From: Mauremys mutica | Taxonomy: Eukaryota > Chordata > Testudines > Geoemydidae | Length of the DNA stretch: 64,000 nucleotides | Direction of reading: 5' to 3' | Assembly: GCF_020497125.1 (NCBI RefSeq) | Contig: NC_059081.1 | Coordinates: 57,742,768 to 57,806,767 of the forward strand | Shown here: positions 36,145-44,677 of the stretch, piece by piece | Position numbering within the stretch: position 1 is the stretch's first letter | Layout of the letters: every line of letters starts with the position of its first letter | Notes under the pieces: model-generated | Database searches by the model: none | Told to the model about the DNA's origin: nothing | Seen by the model: only the letters and a program-made list of their open reading frames with translations | Program-made: the position numbers and the translations under genes

Positions 36145-37472
36145 AGCCAGTGTGATTTCAGGCCATCCCGATGCATAACTGATGTGATCTTTGTGGCACA
36201 ACAGATTCAGGAGAAGTGCAGACAGCAACACGAGGAACTGTTCATGGCATTCATCAACCTAACCAAGGCCTTTGACTCTATTAATTGTGATGCCCTATGG
36301 AAGGTGTTGTGTATGTTTGGCTGTACACAGAAATACATTACCATCATCAGACTACTCCATGATGGGATGACTGCCACTATTCTGTGCAATGGCTCAGAGA
36401 CCGAACCATTCATCATTTGCACTGGTGTCAAGCAGGGCTGTCATTGCTCCAACACTCTTCCCCATTTACCTTGCTGTGATCCCGATTCTCATCCGTGACT
36501 GCCTTTCTGATGGAATCGGGATTGAGTATCATATGGACAGTCAACTCCTCAATCTCTGACATCTCCAAACAAAAATCTAAGGTCACGAGAATTGGCCTCA
36601 GTGACCTTCAGTATGCAGATGACTGCATCATTCTCTCTCACACACACACACACACGGCAACCTGCAAAGTACCCTAAAACTTTTTGCAGATGCCTATCAC
36701 AGCCTGGGTCTCTCTCTCTCTCTCTCTCAACATTGGGAAAACCAGGTACTCTACCAGCCCTCATCTGCACAAACTACTCCTTGTACTCCACAAATAACCA
36801 TCAGCGGAGAACCCCTGGAAAATGTGGATCATTTTCCATTCCTTGGCAGCCACCTCTCCCAAACAGCCAGCATTGACACAGAAATTGAATACAGGATCCG
36901 CTGTGCCATCACATCCTTTGGAAGACTACTCAACTGAGTATTTAAAGATAGGGATGTGCAAACAGGCACCAAGATCGTGGCTTACAAGGCAGTGGTCATC
37001 CCCACCCTTCTCTATGGGTGAGAGACCTGGGTAACCTACAGATGACATCTCAAGTGGCTGGAGTGGTTCCAGCAGCTCTGCCTCAGGAGGATTCTCAGGA
37101 TCAACTGGGAAGACTGATGCACTAACATCCGCGTTCTCTCTGCAGCCAACATGAGCAGTATAGAAGTGCAGGTCATGAAACACCAACTCTGCTGGACTGG
37201 CCACTGTGTACAGTGGTGCCACACCATACACCAAGGCACAGCTCACTTTGAAGAGAACAGACGTACTCATGAGACAGAGAATCTACAAAGGAGGAAAGAA
37301 AGGGCACAACAGTCCAGCCAACAACTATGTCTCCTCCAAGATTACACCTGTCAATTCTGTAGGAACATCTGCAGGGCACATATTGGGCCTCCTCAGCCAC
37401 TTAAAAACCCACCAATGAACCTCCGTGGCAGACATCATCCTTGCATTGAGGGACAGCCGAAGAAGAATGTAT
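36145..37472 (+). pseudogene. LINE reverse transcriptase second half and C-terminus
   Basis: Plus strand, opening SQCDFRPSRCITDVIFVAQQ, with AFINLTKAFDSIN and the GVKQGC motif. The catalytic YADD lies at about 36611-36625 (LQYADDCIIL). (CA)n and (TC)n tracts have expanded inside it (36638-36655 and 36713-36728). The C-terminal part (KHQLCWTGH, then CQFCRNICRAHIG) has a Cys/His finger-like motif. Several stops make it inactive. Confidence 0.75.
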
Positions 37473-37675
37473 TGCACGTTAATTTGTCCATGTTGACCCA
37501 GCTGATGCACACTAAAGATTCCTTAGTGTGCTCTAACATAGTTTATAGCATTAACATGTAGTTAGTGAGCATCAGCTGGGTCTACACAGACTAATTCAAG
37601 TGCAACACATTAGTGTGCTTTAGACAACACATCCTTGTAGAACTCATTAACCCCTATGTACACAAGCCCATAGAG

Positions 37676-38531
37676 TGAAATTTCCAGTGTTTAAATCAGT
37701 ATTTATACAGTGATACTAGGATCTAAGCTACTGTTAATGCATTGGGCCAAATATACTTTAGACCTGTTATTTTTTACAGGAACAAAAGTAATACTGATTT
37801 GAAGATGGTCTCAAAAGAATCATCTCAGCTAGCATATGGAAGCTCTTTTGAAGAGGTCTAGAAAAAGCTAAAAGCATATTGCTAAGATTGTAGGAAAAAG
37901 TACAAGCCACTGAGTAGGTCAGATTCTGCTCCCAGTACACCGGCATAAATCTGGAATAATTTCATTAAGGTCAATTCAGTTACTCAGAATTTACACACGT
38001 GTAACAGATTAGAATATAACTTTTGGCTTTATTAATGGCTGCCCCTTTCCTGCTTTTTTCTTTTCAGAAAATGTGCATTTGACTCTTTGATGTAACACTC
38101 ATTAGTAGTTCCTTCTGTGACAGATGTAACAATATCCTGCAACATCTTGGACAAATCTTAAGGAATTATGATAAACCTTACGGTATTAAGTTTAATACCT
38201 TTGGGGTCCATTGTATTAAAAATGCAGTTGTGTATGTGTTACTGTGGAATTGTATGCAACTGCTCTAGAAGACTGACTAATGCAATCTTTGGGAAGGATT
38301 AGGAACTTCAAAGCACCAAAAAGACAATATGTATGAAGTGGAGTTCCTAGAAAATACCTGGGATAAGGAGAACGCAAATGATCCACCTCAGAGTCTATCG
38401 TTTTAAAGATGGCCTTGAGAAAAACCCATTCTCTACTAATTAGCAGCTTCTGGAAACTCCAGATCAAAGACCCCTGAACTATAAAAAGGATAGACTAAAC
38501 TCTTCATGAATGTGCTAGTTCTGAGATGAGG
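37676..38531 (-). other. Intron 2 stretch between LINE and hAT element
   Basis: Unique-looking sequence, with a piece near 37913-38010 resembling the dispersed TCAGATTCTGCTC repeat of reptiles. No gene recognised. Confidence 0.5.
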
Positions 38532-38539
38532 CTGCAATG

Positions 38540-39421
38540 AGGTGGTCTCCAACCTTTTTACGCCCAAGATCACTTTTTGAATTTAAGAGCAACCCAGGAT
38601 CTACTCTGCCCCTTCCCCAAAGCCCCGCCCTGCTCATTCCATCCCCTCCTCTCTCCGTTGCTCGCTCTCCCCAACCCTCTCTCATTTTCACCAGGCTGGG
38701 GTAGGGATTTGGGAAGGGGTGCAGGCTCTGGGCTTGGGCCAAGGGGTTTGCAGTGGGGGAGGGGGCTCCAGGCTGAGCCTGAGGCAGGGGGTTGGGGTGT
38801 TGGAGGGGGTGAGGGGTGCAAGCTCTGGGAGGAAGTTTGGGTGCAGGAGGGGGCTCCGGGATAGGGCAGAGTGTTGGGGTTTGGAGTGCTGGCTCTAGGA
38901 GGGGGCTCAGGGCTGCAGGAGGTGGTTCGGGGTGCTGGCTCCAGGAGGAGGCTCAGGGCTAGGATGTGGCCTCCCACCAGGCGGCATTTACCTTAGGCTG
39001 CTCCCGGGAGGCGGCGCAGCAAGACCCAGGCAGGCTCCCTGCCTATCGCAGTCCCATGGCGCTCCCGGAAGGGGCCAATGCGCTGCTGCAGCCCCGGGGA
39101 GGGAGAGCAGGGGGCACTTGGAGCTGTGCGCTGCCCCTCTGTGCAAGCACCACCCCCGCAGCTCCCACTGGCCACAGCTCCCTGTTTCCAGCCAAAGGGA
39201 GCCATGGGGGTGGTGCTTGCAGGCAGGAGCAGCGCATAGAGGGAGACCCCTGCCCTCCCGCCCCTAGGGCTGCACTGGCTGCTTTCAGGAGCAGCATGGG
39301 GTTGGGGCAGGCAGGGAGCCTGCCTTAGCGGCAGCCTCACTGCACCACCGGAGATCGTGATTGACTGGGAGATTCTCTAGGATCGACCAGTCGATTGCAA
39401 TCGACTGATTGGTGACCACTG
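38540..39421. mobile_element. hAT-type non-autonomous element, GC-rich
   Basis: 882 bp flanked by CTGCAATG (38532-38539) and CTGTAATG (39422-39429), 7/8 identical. The ends are AGGTGGTCTCCAACC and, in complement, CAGTGGTCACCAATC. A G-rich then GC-rich interior fills 38590-39340. Near the end GATCGACCAGTCGATTGCAA forms a small palindrome. Long open frames in the GC-rich interior are compositional, not genes. Confidence 0.8.
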
Positions 39422-39429
39422 CTGTAATG

Positions 39430-41473
39430 GAATCTGTGACAAAGATGAGAGCCCCCTGAAGGGATTGAAGGACTTATCTCCTGACAGACCCCTTGATGGC
39501 GTTGAAGTGATGATCTCCATTTTCTCTGTAATGCTTTTATCCTAACAATAAATAAGCTTGGACAGAAAGAACTATGTGGTATCTTAACTGTGGCCAATTA
39601 CATCGTTGTTAGTCTCTGAAGAGAAAGCAAGGAGGGCTGCTCATGCAGTCTCACTTTGCCAGTGAATTTACAGCATAATCAGGGAGCTGTGCAGCCTGGA
39701 AATACCCTAGTCAGAAAGGAGAGACGCATCTTCACCCAAGAGAGGCAGCAGCTGGGGAGCCAGAAGCCTAGACTGGGTGCCCTTCCTGGACCATCGAGGG
39801 GGAATACAGGTGCAAGTGCCCTGAACTATGACACCTTCTATTATTTTATTCCCAATTATTATCACTTCTAGTGTGGAACCCCATTTTGCCTAACAACTGT
39901 TTAAACTGATGCAGTACCCAAGGTTTTTAAACTGAATGACTGTACGTGGATCAGTTCTCTCCATATCCACTGATACAGTTGCTATTGGCTGGGCCCTTCT
40001 GTTTGTCTGTAGGATTGCGCTTATAGGGGTTGGTATCATGTGTCTCAGAATCCACGGCCTGTTACTCTGAGCCAGTGTCTGTAAATAAATACAATTGGCA
40101 ACTCTCCTTGGAAGTGTCCAGAGTTCAGCAGGCGTGCCAGTCATTAATGACAGGATTAGTTATTGTGGGTCGTCTTTTTTTTTTTTTTTTAGTTCCTATA
40201 GGGTGCCCAGTGACCATTGTAGGGACAAATCCTAACAATAACAACAATAAAAATATACAAAACCATCCAGACTACATGGGACTCTAAATCCTAAACTGGA
40301 GTAGTTCTTCTTAATAACAAGAATTCATCTTACTTGGATGGCGTTTCACTGTATTTGTTAAGGAATGCGTTATTTTGAAAACTACAGGAGTATTCCTACC
40401 GTAACATCAAGAATCTCTCTCCTAATCAGGTTACATTTTTCCTTCTAGAAGGGATATTTTTCTTTGAATTTCCTTCTTTTAAGATTTCAGAAAAAATAAA
40501 TTCCACTGGATGAACTGGAAAGTCATGTTTAGTCCCATTTTGGAGATTTTTGTGAAAGGAAGGAATCCCAATGAATAACTAAGTAAAATTACTGTCTCTT
40601 TCTTTGCAAAAATACCACCCACTCTACTACCTTGATTACAATCAGTTGTTAGAACAATTAATTTTCCGAGGGTTTTTTGTTTGTTTTAAAAACCTTGCAT
40701 CTTACTCCGAAGGTTACGAATTCAGTCTATGATGGACTGCTCAATGGGCCTCTTGTGTGAGAACAGTTTGATACTGAAAAATTGCACTTTCAGACACTGA
40801 CAACAAAAGTACCTCAGTAAAGCTTGCAAAGTTGTTTTCAACTCTAAGTGAACTGTGGTCTCAGTTTTTCTGGACTCAGAGGCAAGAACACACCCTATTG
40901 ATACACAGCAATGTGCTTTAAGACAATAGTAAAGCTTTCACTTGACTTGCTTTTTAATTTTTCTTATCAGAACATTAGGGCAATAAAACAGTCTAGTCAA
41001 TATTTAAACATCTGACATTTAAATAGAATTCTTAACTGAACCTTTGAGTTAGAGAACAAAATTCTGTTTAGATTGTGGGACATCTCAAGCCAAATTCAGA
41101 GGATAATTCTTTTTATTACTATACTCCCTAGGAGGAAGCCCACAGACTAATGACAAAATCTTCTTAGTGAGGCATGTACAAGGAACATTTGTTTCACAAC
41201 GAATATTATATTATATCCAAACACAGTATTAACCTCTACTAAAAGCTATTTTCTTCCAGTTGCTGTTTGAGAAGTCATTTGATTTCCCTATTTTCCTGTG
41301 GAAAATATGTACCTAGTGTCCCTACCAATTCATCAAAATACTCAAAGATTCTCCCACCCCCACATTCAATCCTTTTGGGAGCCTATTATGCCATTTCATT
41401 TTAACAAATTCAGACTCTTCAAAAATGCTCTATGACTGGGCCATTTTCTCTCTGAAAAGCTGCCAGCTTTACT
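39430..41473 (-). other. Intron 2 stretch, AT-rich
   Basis: No gene or complete repeat recognised. Poly(T) at about 40177-40190 and an (AAC)n-like tract near 40232-40250. Confidence 0.5.
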
Positions 41474-41877
41474 ATCAGGACTAGGGCTATCGATTAATTG
41501 CAGTTAACTCACACGATTAACTCAAAAAATCACGATTAAAAAAAATTAATAGCGATTAATCACACTGTTAAACAACAGAATACCAATTGAAATTTATTAA
41601 ATATTTTTGGATGTTTTTCTACATTTTCAAATATATTGATTTCTATTACAACACAGAATACAAAGTGTACAGTGCTCACTTTATATTATTTTTATTACAA
41701 ATATTTGCACTGTAAAATGATAAAAGAAATAGTATTTTTCAATTCACCTCATACAAGTACTGTAGTGTAATCTCTTTATTGTGAAAGCATAACTTACAAA
41801 TTTAGATTTTTTGTTACATAACTACATTCAAAAACAAAACAATGTAAAACTTTTAGAGTCTACAAGTCCACTCAGTC

Positions 41878-42110
41878 CTACTTCTTGTTCAGCCAGTCCC
41901 TAAGACAAACAAGTTTGGTTACATTTACAGGAGATAATGCTGCCTGCTTCTTATTTACAATATCACCTGAAAGTGAGAACAGGCATTCACACGACACTTT
42001 TATAGCCAGCGTTGCAAGGTATTTATGTGCCAGATATGCTAAAGATTCATATGCCCCTACATGCTTCGGCCACCATTCCAGAGAACACGCTTCCATGCTG
42101 ATGATGCTCG
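41878..42110 (-). pseudogene. hAT transposase C-terminus, left copy
   Basis: Minus frame reading GAYESLAYLAHKYLATLAIK, FSLSGDIVNKKQAALSP and KLVCLRDWLNKK, the hAT C-terminal dimerisation region. It is a fragment only; the catalytic core is absent on this side. Confidence 0.75.
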
Positions 42111-42209
42111 TTAAAAAAAAAAATGCATTAATTAAATTTGGGACTGAACTCCTTGGGGGAGAACTGTAAGTCTCCTGCTCTGTTTTATCCACATTCTGCC
42201 ATATATTTC

Positions 42210-42900
42210 ATGTTATAGCAGTCTCGGATGAGGACCCAGCACACGTTCGTTTTAAGAACACTTTCACAAAACGCAAAGAAGGTACTAATGTGAGATTTCT
42301 AAAAATAGCTACAGAACTCGACTTAAGGTTTAAGAATCTGAAGTGCTGTCCAAAATCTGAGAGGGATGAGGTATGGAGCATGCTTTCAGAAGTCTTAAAG
42401 AGCAACATTCTGAAACTACAGAACCCAAACCATCAAAAAAGAAAATCAACCTTCTGCTGGTGGCATCTGACTCAGATGATGAAAATGAACATGTGTCGGT
42501 CCACCCTGCTTTGGATTGTTATTGAGCAGAATCTGTCATCAGCCTGGATGCATGTCCTCTGGAAGGGTGGTTGAAGCCTGAAGGGACATATGAATCTTTA
42601 GAGCATCTGGCACATAAATATCTTGTGATGCCAGCTAAAACAGTGCCATGCAAATGTCTTTTCTCACTTTCAGGTGACATGGTAAACAAGAAGCGGGCAG
42701 CATTATCTCCTGCAAATTGTAACCAAACTTGTTTGTCTGAATGACGAGGAGTCCTTGTGGCACCTTAGAGACTAACACATTTATTTGGCCATAAGCTTTT
42801 GTGGGCTAAACCCCACTTCATCAGATGCAGATACAGACTAACACGGCTACCACTCTGAAACTTGTTTGTCTGAGTGATTGGCCGAAATAGGACTGAGTGG
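42210..42900 (+). pseudogene. hAT transposase fragment, right copy
   Basis: Plus-strand remnant: NVRFLKIATELDLRFKNLKC, PKSERDEVWSMLSEVLK, then in a shifted frame ESLEHLAHKYLVMPAKTVPC and FSLSGDMVNKKRAALSP. This is the hAT core C-terminal half plus dimerisation region, with frameshifts and an in-frame stop. It is interrupted at 42745 by a retroposon. Confidence 0.75.
42745..42857. mobile_element. SINE-like retroposon with 20-bp target duplication
   Basis: 113 bp flanked by a 20-base direct repeat AAACTTGTTTGTCTGARTGA (42725-42744 and 42858-42877, 19/20 identical). The left arm of the same hAT shows the empty site. Body words CTTGTGGCACCTTAGAGACT, CATAAGCTTTTGTGGGCT and AGACTAACACGGCTACC are shared with the element at 44383-44577. 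The long duplication indicates LINE-machinery retroposition. Confidence 0.85.
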
Positions 42901-43012
42901 CTGTGTAGGCTCTAAGGTTTTACATTGTTTTGTTTTTGAATGCAGTTATTTTTTGTACATAATTCTACATTTGTAAGTTCAACTTTCATGATAAAGAGAC
43001 TGCACTACAGTA

Positions 43013-43199
43013 CACCTCTACCCCGATATAATGGAGTCCTCGGGAGCCAAAAAATCTTACCGTGTTATAGGTGAAACCACGTTATATTGAACTTGCTTTG
43101 ATCTGCCGGAGGGCGCAGCCCCACGCTCCTGGAGCGCTGCTTTACACGTTATATCCTAATTAGTTTTATATCGGGTCGCGTTATATCGGGGTAGAGGTG
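43013..43199. mobile_element. Mariner-like MITE, copy 2
   Basis: 187 bp with the same inverted ends as the copy at 7290-7475. It is inserted at a TA that is single in the opposite hAT arm (near 41765), so the TA duplication is proven inside the window. Confidence 0.9.
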
Positions 43200-43439
43200 T
43201 ACTTGTATTAGGTGAATTGAAAAATACTATTTCTTTTGTTTATTACAGTGCAAATATTTGTAATAAAAATAAACATAAAGTGAACACTGTACACTTTGTA
43301 TTGTGTTGTAATTGAAATCAACATATCTGAAAATGTAGAAAACATCCAAAATATTTAAATAAATGGTATTCTAATATTGTTTAAATGCACGATTAATCAC
43401 GATTAATTTTTTTAATCGCTTGACAGCCCTAATGGGAAC

Positions 43440-44370
43440 ATGACCAATTGATAGTCACTGAATTTGTCTGCCTTTCCAGCATGTGAAATGAGTTATGCTG
43501 ATTGGATTCCTAATGAAGTTAAAAAATATTTGCCATTCGCAGGGAATCTTCTACCACACAAAGAATCCCGAAGCACTTCACATGTGAGTCCAGTCCTGCA
43601 AGATACTAAGCACCCTTACTTCTGAACAGCAAATAGGAAAAGAGGTTGGTCAGTATCTCCTATCATCAGGCCCTACACAAACAAAGCAGCAATGAAATGC
43701 AGCCACCTCTGAGGTGGAGGGTGGCAATGAACTGGCATTCAATAAATTACTACACAGCATGACAAGAATGGACATTTTTGCAAAAGGCAATGGGGCACAC
43801 CCTTACTCTTACCGAAATGGCCATAGGATCATTAAGGTTCATGTCAAGTAGATAGCAACTTCGTTTTCATTTGAAAGACGTTAACCCCTGCAACTCCCTG
43901 GTTAAAGCCATTTTTTCAATTTCAGAGATGTAAAGCTCCAGGACAATGCTGTGATTTACACCTGTGGATCTAGGGAGTCTGTGCCTACCTACAGTGCTGA
44001 GACACTGTTACCCCGCAGAAGAAATATCAGTTTTTTCAACACTAGCTGAAGGGCAGGGAGGGGGGGAGGAATGGCACACAGCAGTATAACTTCATCCCAA
44101 GCATGAACTATCATTCTCATGGCTTCAGCATTTTGGAATCTCATTAAGGATATTTCAGGTTAATACCTTCATCAACTGACTGCTGAGGATTTGTGACTTA
44201 AAGGTTTAGTAAAACCTCAGTTTCTCTCTCTATAATAACCAGGAGTTATGGGGTAGTAGCCACTGTCAATAGTGAATTTAATTTTAATGTTCCAACTACT
44301 TTGCTGCTTACTTGAAAACCTATAAAGTCTAAATGTAAAGTGCTTCCATTTCAGTTTATCTAGTAATTTA
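43440..44370 (-). other. Intron 2 stretch
   Basis: Unique-looking sequence. A segment near 43900-44060 with AGATGTAAAGCTCCAGGACA might be an old repeat, but I cannot name it. No gene. Confidence 0.4.
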
Positions 44371-44382
44371 TTTATAAAAGAT

Positions 44383-44577
44383 CAGAGGGGTAGCCGTGTT
44401 AGTCTGGTTCTGTAGAAGCAGCAAAGAATCCTGTGGCACCTTATAGACTAACAGACGTTTTGCAGCATGAGCTTTCGTGGGTACTACTTGCATCCGAAGA
44501 AGTGGGTATTCACCCACGAAAGCTCATGCTGCAAAACGTCTGTTAGTCTATAAGGTGCCACAGGATTCTTTGCTGCT
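44383..44577. mobile_element. Palindromic SINE-like retroposon with 12-bp target duplication
   Basis: Flanked by identical TTTATAAAAGAT at 44371-44382 and 44578-44589. It starts CAGAGGGGTAGCCGTGTTAG. From 44416 to 44482 a 67-base arm is followed by a 29-base loop and then the exact reverse complement at 44512-44578 (the last bases shared with the duplication). The sequence belongs to the same family as 42745-42857, but here the second half is a perfect inverted copy of the first. Confidence 0.9.
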
Positions 44578-44677
44578 TTTATAAAAGATGGTATTACGAT
44601 ATCAAACCTTGACTTTTAAATGTTCTCAATTAAAGTTAAATTGTTAAAGCTAAGAATGCACTCAACTGAAATTAGGT

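Larger units (their letters stand above)
30445..37472. mobile_element. APE-type LINE with twin-priming 5' inversion
   Basis: A near-complete non-LTR retrotransposon in two opposite segments: the 5' part (5' UTR, endonuclease, start of RT) on minus from about 36144 down to 30445, and the 3' part (rest of RT, C-terminal Cys/His region) on plus from about 36145 to 37472. The two RT halves meet at the same Ser-Gln codons. It is flanked by a diverged duplication of about 15 bp (30430-30444 and 37473-37487, 12/15 identical). An LTR element (31762-35116) interrupts the endonuclease. The family resembles RTE-like vertebrate LINEs with a C2H2-like tail; the clade is not assigned. Confidence 0.8.
30385..37669. 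mobile_element. Short DNA-transposon-like repeat, split by a LINE
   Basis: Outer ends begin GGCTTGTCTGCACT at 30385 and, in complement, GGGCTTGTGTACAT at 37669. ATAGAG repeats directly on both sides (30379-30384 and 37670-37675). Without the LINE that splits it, the repeat is only about 240 bp (30385-30444 plus 37488-37669). The same GGGCTTGTCTA-type end occurs near 19707. The class is not certain. Confidence 0.4.
41482..43431. mobile_element. hAT element made of two inverted halves
   Basis: The ends are TAGGGCTATCGATTAAT and, in complement, TAGGGCTGTCAAGCGATT, with weak flanking octamers ATCAGGAC/ATGGGAAC. The left arm (41482 to about 42120) is an inverted, diverged copy of the last part of the right half, so the transposase 3' end occurs twice, head to head. 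The right half also carries a SINE-like insert (42745-42857) and a MITE (43013-43199). Neither transposase copy is complete. Confidence 0.75.

Noticed and set aside
38590..39340. GC-rich block resembling a CpG-island promoter
   Set aside because: It lies wholly inside a hAT-type element with its own target duplication; composition is that of the element.
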